Source: Treponema sp. UBA4232
GTDB lineage: Bacteria; Spirochaetota; Spirochaetia; Treponematales; Treponemataceae
Assembly (NCBI GenBank): GCA_002396325.1
Contig: DGXM01000041.1
Coordinates: 1 to 5,339 of the forward strand
Direction: 5' to 3'
DNA length: 5,339 nt
Below, one piece after another: positions 1 to 5,180 of the stretch; position 1 is the stretch's first letter; each line of letters opens with the position of its first letter. A model generated the notes under the pieces. That model did not search any database. It saw only the letters and a list, made by a program, of their open reading frames with translations, and had not been told where the DNA came from. The position numbers were made by a program, and so were the translations under genes.

Positions 1-72
1 ACCTTGAAACTCGACCTCGGCGACGACCTGGACAAAGTGCACGACATCTGGCAGAAAGTCAGATTCAACTGA
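1..72 (+). CDS. 3' end of an unidentified protein gene (partial)
   Basis: Frame 1 is open from the left edge for 23 codons and ends at TGA 70-72. The visible C-terminus ends KVHDIWQKVRFN and is preceded by a run of acidic residues. Codon use is GC-rich in third positions (ctc, ggc, gac, cac, atc), which supports real coding sequence rather than chance. The fragment is too short to assign a family and I do not recognise it. No hairpin plus T-run follows the stop, so transcription may continue into the structured block downstream. The next + strand gene, hpf, has its own promoter, so this gene need not be in an operon with it. Confidence 0.6.
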   Translation, partial: TLKLDLGDDLDKVHDIWQKVRFN

Positions 73-88
73 AATCAAAATCATCAAC

Positions 89-130
89 ACCCGGCGCAGA
101 TACGCAGCAAGACTTCAAGAGGCACCGGGT
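89..130. repeat. 6-bp inverted repeat ACCCGG/CCGGGT with a long loop
   Basis: ACCCGG (89-94) can pair with CCGGGT (125-130) around a 30-nt loop. It lies 17 nt past the stop of the upstream partial gene. No T-run follows on the + strand, so it is not a convincing intrinsic terminator. On the - strand the arm is followed by T-rich but interrupted sequence. It may be the outer part of the structured block at 174-283. Confidence 0.3.
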
Positions 131-146
131 ATTGAGGCTTCCGAAC

Positions 147-168
147 GAATAAAGAAAACGGAATAAAG
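147..168 (+). repeat. Direct repeat GAATAAAG x2
   Basis: GAATAAAG occurs at 147-154 and again at 161-168, separated by 6 nt and therefore 14 bp start to start. It sits just upstream of the GAAA-tetraloop hairpin. A similar GGATAAAGCA ends the window at 5330-5339. The repeat is short and may be chance, but it lies in an otherwise unexplained intergenic stretch. Confidence 0.3.
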
Positions 169-173
169 CACAA

Positions 174-283
174 GGACGAAAGTCCCGGGTAAGCGGCTTC
201 CGCAGTCCCCTGTGTCTCCCGCTTTCCGCCCTTCCGCTGTCGCTCCATTCCGAATTGAATTCGGAACGCTGCCGCGGGACTCC
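174..283. other. GC-rich intergenic block with nested inverted repeats (candidate structured RNA or dispersed repeat)
   Basis: Bases 181-283 are about 64% G+C (66 of 103 counted), far above the AT-rich promoter DNA that follows. Several stems are visible. GGAC 174-177 and GUCC 182-185 enclose a GAAA tetraloop. GCGG 193-196 pairs with CCGC 200-203. AGTCCCG 181-187 pairs with CGGGACT 275-281. Inside that, AGCG 192-195 and TTCCG 198-202 pair with CGGAACGCT 262-270. A perfect 9-bp palindrome sits at 248-266. These pairings partly exclude one another. TTCCG occurs five times (139, 198, 224, 232, 248) and CGGAA twice (159, 262). It could be a noncoding RNA on either strand, a long-range terminator or attenuator, or a repeat family. 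It matches no RNA class I can name. The stems are direct observation; function is unknown. Confidence 0.45.
248..266. repeat. Perfect 9-bp palindrome with a 1-nt centre
   Basis: TTCCGAATTGAATTCGGAA reads as 9-bp arms (248-256 and 258-266) around G257. In RNA the innermost pairs would open to form a loop, leaving a stem of about 7 bp. The right arm can alternatively pair with TTCCG 198-202. As DNA it is also a symmetrical site that a dimeric protein could bind. The 12-nt string CATTCCGAATTG is shared with 5319-5330. Confidence 0.6.
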
Positions 284-304
284 AATCGGGCGTAGAGTCA
301 CAAG

Positions 305-332
305 TTTATGCGTTTTTTTCACATAATTTCAA
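305..332 (-). promoter_or_regulatory. Possible - strand promoter reading into the GC-rich block
   Basis: Reading leftward, TTGAAA (332-327) is followed after 16 nt by CATAAA (310-305). This is a 5/6 match to the -35 consensus and a 4/6 match to the -10. Transcription would start near 298 and run through the structured block. The region is AT-rich, so a chance match is quite possible. It is recorded because it would make the block a - strand RNA. Confidence 0.25.
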
Positions 333-355
333 GATTGTTTTATTAAAAATTCTTT

Positions 356-384
356 TTGCCTTTTTGGAAAAAACATAGTATACT
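356..384 (+). promoter_or_regulatory. Sigma-70-type promoter of hpf
   Basis: TTGCCT (356-361) lies exactly 17 bp before TATACT (379-384). The expected transcription start is about 391, giving a 5' leader of about 52 nt before the ATG. The -10 box sits inside an 8-bp palindrome AGTATACT (377-384). The spacing and the good -10 make this the best promoter in the window. It has no sigma-54 (-24/-12) character. Confidence 0.75.
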
Positions 385-429
385 TTAAAAGAGGACAGGC
401 AGTTTGCCGCAGGTTCCAAATCAACATAC

Positions 430-434
430 AGGAG
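430..434 (+). promoter_or_regulatory. Ribosome binding site deciding the hpf start
   Basis: AGGAG at 430-434 is 8 nt before ATG 443-445. The frame is also open upstream to a TTG at 404, but that codon has no Shine-Dalgarno sequence and would add 13 residues unlike the family N-terminus. Confidence 0.85.
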
Positions 435-442
435 ATACTACT

Positions 443-733
443 ATGAACAAATCAGTTTCAGCACAGGGATTTACATTAGAAAAAGATCAGAACGAACTTA
501 TCGAGCAGAAACTCAAGCGCATTGCCTACGCGGAAGAACTCATCATCGATTTGGCACTTAGAGTAAAAGAGGACAAAAAATACTACTTTGATGCCACGGT
601 CAACTTCCGCTGGGGAGCTTCTGCCCACGTTGCCGCAGACGACTACGATTTTGCAGCCGGTCTCAACAAGCTTATGGATGTACTTGATGTGAAAGTCAAG
701 AAAGAAAAAGACAAAATCCAGGAAAAAAAGTAA
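443..733 (+). CDS. hpf: Ribosome hibernation promoting factor, short form (HPF/YfiA family)
   Basis: This 96-residue protein matches the short HPF (RaiA/YfiA, older name sigma-54 modulation protein) family in length and layout. Strand 1 is about 5-12 (VSAQGFTL), helix 1 about 15-28, strands 2-4 about 34-68, and helix 2 about 69-92. The C-terminus is lysine-rich, with KKEKDKI resembling the KHKDKL end of E. coli HPF. Family members bind the decoding centre of the 30S subunit in slow growth or starvation, block tRNA and mRNA binding, and promote inactive ribosome dimers. The separate C-terminal dimerisation domain of long HPF is absent. The start is set by the AGGAG site. The gene has its own promoter and terminator and converges on rpoN, the gene it often follows directly in other bacteria. 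Its identity is secure; hpf versus raiA cannot be separated by sequence alone. Confidence 0.93.
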   Translation: MNKSVSAQGFTLEKDQNELIEQKLKRIAYAEELIIDLALRVKEDKKYYFDATVNFRWGASAHVAADDYDFAAGLNKLMDVLDVKVKKEKDKIQEKK

Positions 734-769
734 TCCCCAGAGCTGATTCCGTTTTGTTGTGAATATAGG

Positions 770-798
770 CACCCTCCAATCCCGGGGGGTGTTTTTTT
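770..798 (+). terminator. Intrinsic terminator of hpf
   Basis: CACCCTCC (770-777) pairs with GGGGGGTG (784-791) as an 8-bp stem with one G-U pair and a 6-nt loop. Seven T residues follow directly (792-798). It lies 36 nt past the hpf stop. On the opposite strand the same hairpin lies just past the rpoN stop but lacks a T-run downstream, so any effect on rpoN would be weaker. Confidence 0.9.
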
Positions 799-808
799 AT
801 ACGAAGAC

Positions 809-2311
809 TTATCTGGCGTAAGAAGAAGCAATGTTCAACTGGGAACGGTATTTTGCCACAGTACGCCGTGCAATCTTTATGCCGCGCTCCGCAAGAATAT
901 CACAGAGTTTCTGGTCGCTCAATTTCTTTTTGTCGTCCTTGTGCTCTTCCAGAATCTTTGAAATTTCCATCAACACACTGTCTCGACTCACATCACCGCC
1001 GGCAGACATCACCGCCGCAGAGAAAAAATACTTCAGCTCAAAAAGCCCCCACTTGCATTGAAGATATTTCTCATTTGCAAGACGCGACACCGTGCTTTCG
1101 TGCACCCCAAGAATTTCCGCCAGCTCACTTTGCTTGAAAGGCTTCAAAAAGCCCGGTCCCTTGGAAAAAAAATCCCCCTGTATGCGCACAATCTCAAAAG
1201 CCGCTTTTTCAAGGGTGTTTTTCCGCATCTCCAGAATCTGCATAAAATCCTGAGCCTTTTTCACGCTCGAAGAAAGCAGTTTCTTTTCCTGGGCACTCAC
1301 TCCCTTATCCGCTTTTGAAAGACGCACAAATTCCCTGTTCACGCCGAGACGGGGCAGACTTCCGCTCACAACCTTCACACGCAGCGCTTTTCCGCCCGAC
1401 CACACGACACCGCTTTTTTCGTCATCAGAATCATCAGACTCTGAAATCTCTTCGCTTGGAATTTCCGTGACATAAATTTCAGGAGCCACGAAATGAGTTT
1501 CCGTCACCGTGTAGTCCCTGGCCGGATACGGATCAAGAGTGCGTATGAAATCAATTGCATCCTGAACACGCTCTTCATTCACAATGATGTCGTCATAACC
1601 TTTTTCCACCGAAACAGATGCAAACATCTTTTTCTGCTCATCCAAAAACGAAAGGATTTTTTTTTCAACTTTCGCAGCCACCGGAGGATTCAGAAAATCA
1701 AAATGGCCGTCAAGAATCAAAAGCGCAATATCAGGAGCATCCGGCAAAAGGCGAGCCTGCACCAAAAGGCTTTCCTCCGGCGAAGAAGTACAAGTTCCTG
1801 GAGGATCGAGGGCCTGAATCATCGAAATGCATTTTTCAAGAAGTCCGGGCGTTTCGGATGAATCCTCTGCATTCAAAAGAGACACGGGAGCAAGTCTGTG
1901 GAATCCGTTTTCCGAAAGATTGTAGATGAGTTTTTCACCAAGAGCATGCATGTGAGAATCCATGGAAATCGTGTTCCATTGCCGCATCAAATGTTCCTGA
2001 AGAGACTCGCGCTTATCCTCCTGCGCCTCAAGGGTTGCCTGAAAAGTATCGCTGGCCTCGTCAGACGCAAAAGACCGCACGGAAGAAACTCTCGTATTAT
2101 CAAAGGTGCCGTTTCTTTTTTTCACATCAGCACCAGAAGCAAGCCTGTCTTCCACAATCCCCAAAGCCGGATTTTCATCAACAGCCTTGTAAATCGCCTC
2201 GCGCAAATCAGCAACCCCAAGCGAAAGAATCTCAAGCGACTGAATCTGCCGCTGGCTCATTATCTGCAACTGTGTCTGGATTTGATTCTGCTGAAAAGAC
2301 ATCTCGCTCAT
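809..2311 (-). CDS. rpoN: RNA polymerase sigma-54 factor
   Basis: The 500-residue protein has all sigma-54 regions. Region I, the activator-interacting part rich in Gln and Leu, is about 7-55 (QTQLQIMSQRQIQSLEILSL). A variable acidic linker covers about 56-105. The core-binding domain is about 110-260. The C-terminal DNA-binding part has a helix-turn-helix at about 393-412 (SELAEILGVHESTVSR) followed by FELKYFF. The diagnostic RpoN box ARRTVAKYR is at 481-489 and contacts the -24 promoter element. Sigma-54 directs RNA polymerase to -24/-12 promoters and needs an AAA+ enhancer-binding protein; none is encoded here. Two oddities are an acidic insert at about 287-299 (SDDSDDE) and TSSPEES at 175-181, where relatives usually read close to ARDLQEC. 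ATG 2311 fits a leaderless start; ATG 2302 (residue 4) is the alternative, with AGGA 9 nt upstream. The gene is divergent from DUF1015 and convergent with hpf. Confidence 0.97.
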   Translation of the reverse strand: MSEMSFQQNQIQTQLQIMSQRQIQSLEILSLGVADLREAIYKAVDENPALGIVEDRLASGADVKKRNGTFDNTRVSSVRSFASDEASDTFQATLEAQEDKRESLQEHLMRQWNTISMDSHMHALGEKLIYNLSENGFHRLAPVSLLNAEDSSETPGLLEKCISMIQALDPPGTCTSSPEESLLVQARLLPDAPDIALLILDGHFDFLNPPVAAKVEKKILSFLDEQKKMFASVSVEKGYDDIIVNEERVQDAIDFIRTLDPYPARDYTVTETHFVAPEIYVTEIPSEEISESDDSDDEKSGVVWSGGKALRVKVVSGSLPRLGVNREFVRLSKADKGVSAQEKKLLSSSVKKAQDFMQILEMRKNTLEKAAFEIVRIQGDFFSKGPGFLKPFKQSELAEILGVHESTVSRLANEKYLQCKWGLFELKYFFSAAVMSAGGDVSRDSVLMEISKILEEHKDDKKKLSDQKLCDILAERGIKIARRTVAKYRSQLNIASSYAR

Positions 2312-2317
2312 TCCTAC

Positions 2318-2326
2318 AGTATAGCA
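2318..2326 (-). promoter_or_regulatory. rpoN promoter (extended -10), predicted leaderless
   Basis: On the - strand TGC (2326-2324) runs directly into TATACT (2323-2318), an extended -10 motif TGnTATACT. The ATG begins 6 nt later at 2311, where a sigma-70 start would fall, so the message should lack a 5' leader. The -35 position (2346-2341, TACCGC) is poor and overlaps the -10 box of the divergent gene. If transcription starts a few bases earlier, AGGA 2315-2312 could serve the second ATG at 2302. Confidence 0.6.
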
Positions 2327-2344
2327 TAATTTTTTAATCTGCGG

Positions 2345-2350
2345 TATACT
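2345..2350 (+). promoter_or_regulatory. DUF1015 gene promoter (-10 box), predicted leaderless
   Basis: TATACT at 2345-2350 ends 6 nt before ATG 2357, mirroring the rpoN promoter. The expected start is the A of the ATG. No Shine-Dalgarno sequence lies in the 45 bp spacer upstream of this ATG. No good -35 is visible; at 17 bp spacing it would fall at 2322-2327 and overlap the rpoN -10 box. Confidence 0.55.
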
Positions 2351-2356
2351 CTTCGT

Positions 2357-3691
2357 ATGAAAAACTTTGCTGACTTTGGAATACAGTTGCCGGAAATCCT
2401 CCTGCCGGCTGATAAAAATCTCCTTTCATGGAGCGTGATTGCCTGTGACCAGTACACACAGGACAGGGATTATTGGAAAAAGGTTTCGGATGCCGCGGGT
2501 AAAAATCCGTCAACGCTGAACCTCATTCTGCCGGAAGTCTACCTGAACGACAACGACCGAAAGGAAAGGCTCGAAAACATACGGAAGACGATGCAGTCCT
2601 ACATTGAAGACGGAGTGTTCGACAAAGCGGAAAAAGAATTCATTTATGTGGAAAGAAAAACCGCATACGGGCGCACAAGAAAAGGACTTGTCGCTGCCAT
2701 AGATTTGGAAGCCTATGAATGGAAGCCGATGAGCAAATCACTTATCCGCGCAACCGAGGCAACGATACAAAGCAGAATACCTCCGCGAAAAGAAATCAGA
2801 AAAAACGCACCGCTTGAAAGTCCGCACATTATGCTTTTGGCAAACGACCCCGGCAGACTCCTCGTTGAAAAAACAGGTGCTCTTGCAAAAAAGAATTCTC
2901 CGGTTTATGACGGCGACCTGATGCTTGACTCGGGACACATCACGGGATGGGAGGTGAAGTCTGACGAAGCGCTTTCTTCAGTGTACAATTCCCTCGATGC
3001 ACTCAAAAAATCCAACACGGCAGAAGACGGAAGCACATTCCTCTTTGCAGTGGGAGACGGAAACCATTCCCTCGCAACCGCAAAAGCCGTATGGGATGAA
3101 TACAAAGAAGAGTTGAAGTCGCAGGGAAAGTCCAAGAGCGAGATTGAAAATTGTCCCGTCCGCTACGCACTTGTCGAAATAGTAAACATCTACGATGAAG
3201 GCCTCACATTCGAACCGATTCACCGTGTGCTTTTCAATGCAGATGCAGATGAGACGATTTCATACGTGCAGAAAAAACTCGGCGGCACTGTAAAACCGCT
3301 TTCCAATGCAGGCGAACTTGAAGAGGCCGTGAAAAAATCTTCCGCATCATTCGGATTCGTATCGACCGCAAACGGAAAAACCTGTTTCACACTGCTTGAG
3401 ACTCCGGTGAAAGAACTTGCAGTAAGCCGTCTTCAGCCGGAACTTGATTCTTTCATTGCAGAAAAAAAATCCGCAGGAAAAGAAATTGAAATCGACTACA
3501 TTCACGGAAGCGAAGAAGTGTTCCGTCTGGGAGCTCAGGACAACACACTCACAATACTGCTTCCCCCGATTGCGAAAAACAGTTTCTTTGACACAATCAG
3601 TTCAAGAGGACCGTTGCCGCGAAAGAGTTTCAGCATGGGAGAGGCTTCCGAAAAACGCTTCTACCTTGAATGTCGCAGGCTTTTTTCCTGA
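2357..3691 (+). CDS. DUF1015 family protein of unknown function
   Basis: The 444-residue protein shows the conserved blocks I associate with DUF1015: WSVIACDQYTQDRDYW at 25-40, RATEATIQSRIPPRKEIR at 131-148, VGDGNHSLATAKAVWDE at 232-248, TFEPIHRVLF at 284-293, IDYIHG at 379-384, and a C-terminal PRKSFSMGEA near 421-430. Length is close to the family norm. There is no signal peptide or membrane segment, so it should be cytosolic. No biochemical role is firmly established to my knowledge. In some bacteria the gene lies near serA and serC, and the invariant DGNH motif recalls the DGHHR motif of ParB-like serine kinases; both points are recollection and do not prove function. ATG 2357 is chosen because conserved sequence begins almost at once and the -10 box precedes it by 6 nt. 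An oxidoreductase gene follows after 29 bp, probably cotranscribed. Confidence 0.9.
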   Translation: MKNFADFGIQLPEILLPADKNLLSWSVIACDQYTQDRDYWKKVSDAAGKNPSTLNLILPEVYLNDNDRKERLENIRKTMQSYIEDGVFDKAEKEFIYVERKTAYGRTRKGLVAAIDLEAYEWKPMSKSLIRATEATIQSRIPPRKEIRKNAPLESPHIMLLANDPGRLLVEKTGALAKKNSPVYDGDLMLDSGHITGWEVKSDEALSSVYNSLDALKKSNTAEDGSTFLFAVGDGNHSLATAKAVWDEYKEELKSQGKSKSEIENCPVRYALVEIVNIYDEGLTFEPIHRVLFNADADETISYVQKKLGGTVKPLSNAGELEEAVKKSSASFGFVSTANGKTCFTLLETPVKELAVSRLQPELDSFIAEKKSAGKEIEIDYIHGSEEVFRLGAQDNTLTILLPPIAKNSFFDTISSRGPLPRKSFSMGEASEKRFYLECRRLFS

Positions 3692-3720
3692 ACGCAGTTT
3701 TTCATTCGGAAAAGACAGCA

Positions 3721-4761
3721 ATGAAAAATGAGACAATCTACACGGCGGTTCTCACCGGCTGCGGAAGAATCGGTTACAGCCTGGGACTCGACCCCAAGCG
3801 CGAACAACCCGCAAGCCACACCGCCTCACTCATTTCAAATCCACGCATACAACTCACAGCCGGCTGCGACACAGACAGAAAGACTCTTGAAATCTGGGAA
3901 AAAGCAAATCCCGCGGCAATGACTTTCCATTCGTCAAAAGCAATGTACGGCAGACTTCATCCCGACATCGCGGTCATTGCAGTCAATGAAGAAAACCACA
4001 AAAGAGAAGCCATAGCCGCAATAAAAGCGCATCCCCGTCTTGTGATTTTGGAAAAACCCGTTGCGTTGAATGTTGACGAAGCTCTTGAAATAAAACAGGC
4101 CTCGGAAAACGAGGGAGTCGCAATCCTCGTAAACCACGAGCGCAGATTTTCCGCCGACTATGCACTTGCAAAAAATCTTCTTTCCAAAATCGGACGCCTG
4201 CAGTACATTCACGGCACACTTTGTTCAGGCATGGCAGTCTACACCCGCGGTGATAAAAACACGGGCGCATGCAGTCTTTTTCACGATGGCACGCATCTGG
4301 CCGACACAATCCTCTATCTGATGGAAAACACTGAAGACGAAAATGCACCGGAGATTGAACTTTCCAAGCCGACCATCACAGGCATTTTCCGCGACAATGA
4401 AAACACAATAAGGCAGCTTTCGTCACACTACTCCAGTTCTTTATGCCCCGACATCACCATGACATTCAGCGGAAGATCGAAATTCTTCGGTTTTGAGATT
4501 GACATCTTAGGCACTGAAGGAAGAATCCAAGTGGGCAACGGAATCTGGAAATATTCCTGCAGAACGGAATCCTCTCTTTACACAGGATTTTACAGCCTCG
4601 AAGAAAATCACGCAATCAGGCCTCCTAAAAGGACGGGCTATTTTTCAAACATGATTCAAAACGCCGTAGATTATCTTGACGGAAAAGCAGGCATCGGTTC
4701 AACAATAAAAAACGGAATCGCCGCCCTCCGCATTCTGGAAGAAATCAAAAACCAGTTATGA
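3721..4761 (+). CDS. Gfo/Idh/MocA family NAD(P)-dependent oxidoreductase
   Basis: The 346-residue protein has the two-domain layout of the Gfo/Idh/MocA family. An N-terminal Rossmann fold carries GCGRIG at 13-18 for the dinucleotide. The family EKP motif is at 111-113 (VILEKPVAL), whose lysine is normally catalytic, followed by NHERRF at 138-143. The substrate domain has LFHDGTHLADT at 186-196, with Asp189 and His192 in the position of the usual catalytic Asp/His pair. Relatives oxidise or reduce sugars, inositols and similar polyols; the substrate cannot be read here. The cytosol is likely, as no signal peptide is seen. ATG 3721 is preferred over an in-frame ATG at 3670 that overlaps DUF1015, because the conserved Rossmann strand begins soon after it. 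Its Shine-Dalgarno match is weak (GGA 3708-3710). No clear terminator follows; the repeat array begins about 50 bp downstream. Confidence 0.92.
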   Translation: MKNETIYTAVLTGCGRIGYSLGLDPKREQPASHTASLISNPRIQLTAGCDTDRKTLEIWEKANPAAMTFHSSKAMYGRLHPDIAVIAVNEENHKREAIAAIKAHPRLVILEKPVALNVDEALEIKQASENEGVAILVNHERRFSADYALAKNLLSKIGRLQYIHGTLCSGMAVYTRGDKNTGACSLFHDGTHLADTILYLMENTEDENAPEIELSKPTITGIFRDNENTIRQLSSHYSSSLCPDITMTFSGRSKFFGFEIDILGTEGRIQVGNGIWKYSCRTESSLYTGFYSLEENHAIRPPKRTGYFSNMIQNAVDYLDGKAGIGSTIKNGIAALRILEEIKNQL

Positions 4762-4811
4762 AATTGCGAAAAATGCCACCAATAATTGGAACTTGGCTCG
4801 ACATGATTGCT

Positions 4812-5030
4812 CCCGTCATTCCAGACCTGCCACCACCGTCATTCCGCGTCTGTCACCACTGTCATCCCAAGCCCGCCACCACCGTCATCCCGAACTTGAT
4901 TCGGGATCTCCTTTTCACAAGGGATGCTGAATCAAGTTCAGCATGACACAACTTCGTTCCGCATGACATTGCTTCGTTCGACATGACACAACTTCGTTCG
5001 GTATGACCACAGCTTCGTTCGATATGTTTC
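4812..5030. repeat. Composite palindromic repeat array, copy A
   Basis: This copy has three parts. On the left are three direct repeats of exactly 23 nt, starting at 4815, 4838 and 4861, each opening GTCATYCC and ending CACCACY. The centre is a hairpin pair at 4884-4947. On the right are four direct repeats starting at 4943, 4963, 4983 and 5003, spaced 20, 20 and 20 nt, with consensus ATGACACARCTTCGTTCSGC and the last unit 21 nt. The ends are therefore GTCAT and ATGAC, in inverted orientation. It lies past the oxidoreductase stop and encodes nothing convincing. Copy B repeats the same plan directly downstream. Confidence 0.85.
4884..4947. repeat. Inverted hairpin pair (REP-doublet or MITE-like), copy A
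   Basis: Two 8-bp stems with 5-nt loops face each other. ATCCCGAA (4887-4894) pairs with TTCGGGAT (4900-4907) around CTTGA. ATGCTGAA (4924-4931) pairs with TTCAGCAT (4937-4944) around TCAAG. The loops are reverse complements and the ends are GTCAT and ATGAC, so the 64-bp unit is one long imperfect inverted repeat. This is the architecture of paired REP sequences mobilised by RAYT transposases, and also that of a small MITE. No transposase is present here. Confidence 0.8.
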
Positions 5031-5031
5031 C

Positions 5032-5180
5032 CCCGTCATTCAGGGCCTGCCACCACCGTCATTCCGCGTCTGTCACCACTGTCATCCCGAACTTGATTCG
5101 GGATCTCACCTGCACAAGAGATGCTGAATTAGATTGCTTGCAACCACGTTCAGCATGACACAGCCTCGTTCAGCATGACA
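5032..5180. repeat. Composite palindromic repeat array, copy B
   Basis: Bases 5032-5088 repeat 4812-4868 with three mismatches, including 43 identical bp (5046-5088 against 4826-4868, offset 220). The left side has two 23-nt units (5035, 5058). The hairpin-pair core runs 5081-5159, and its first 27 nt are identical to copy A. One 20-nt unit follows (5155-5174), then ATGACA at 5175. Near-identity of the left part points to a recent local duplication or gene conversion, while the unit numbers differ between copies. Confidence 0.85.
5121..5156. repeat. Right hairpin of copy B with expanded loop
   Basis: The stem ATGCTGAA (5121-5128) / TTCAGCAT (5149-5156) equals that of copy A, but the 5-nt loop is replaced by 20 nt (5129-5148). 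The new loop contains its own small inverted repeat TTGC-TT-GCAA (5134-5143). The stem has been kept while the loop changed. Confidence 0.7.

Noticed and set aside
174..190. Resemblance of GAAAGTCCCGGG to the conserved 5' region of RNase P RNA
   Set aside because: Only this short string matches; the other conserved P RNA segments are missing from the surrounding 300 bp.
65..322. 85-codon - strand frame with a GTG start covering the GC-rich block
   Set aside because: It has no ribosome site, is rich in Arg and Ser as expected from a GC-rich non-coding block, and its stem arms are better explained as structured DNA or RNA. If the block is a repeat, related frames could recur without being genes.
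404..442. Upstream TTG start for hpf adding 13 residues
   Set aside because: No Shine-Dalgarno sequence precedes it, and ATG 443 has AGGAG at ideal spacing and fits the family N-terminus.
831..2337. Several + strand frames of 76-143 codons opposite rpoN
   Set aside because: They are antisense shadows of a clearly conserved gene, with basic low-complexity composition and no family motifs.
3670..3720. Earlier in-frame ATG for the oxidoreductase, overlapping DUF1015
   Set aside because: It would add 17 residues unlike family N-termini; the Rossmann strand starts shortly after ATG 3721.
4287..4301. TGGCAC-N5-TGGC resembling a sigma-54 -24/-12 promoter
   Set aside because: It lies inside the oxidoreductase coding sequence, the -12 part is imperfect (TGGC rather than TTGC), and no gene starts downstream at a suitable distance.
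4758..4946. 62-codon + strand frame overlapping the oxidoreductase stop by ATGA
   Set aside because: Most of its length is translated repeat sequence, it has no ribosome site of its own, and it ends inside the repeat hairpin.
4815..5023. CRISPR array suggested by regular 20- and 23-nt spacing
   Set aside because: The whole period is repeated with gradual drift; there are no conserved repeats separated by unique spacers, and no cas genes are present.
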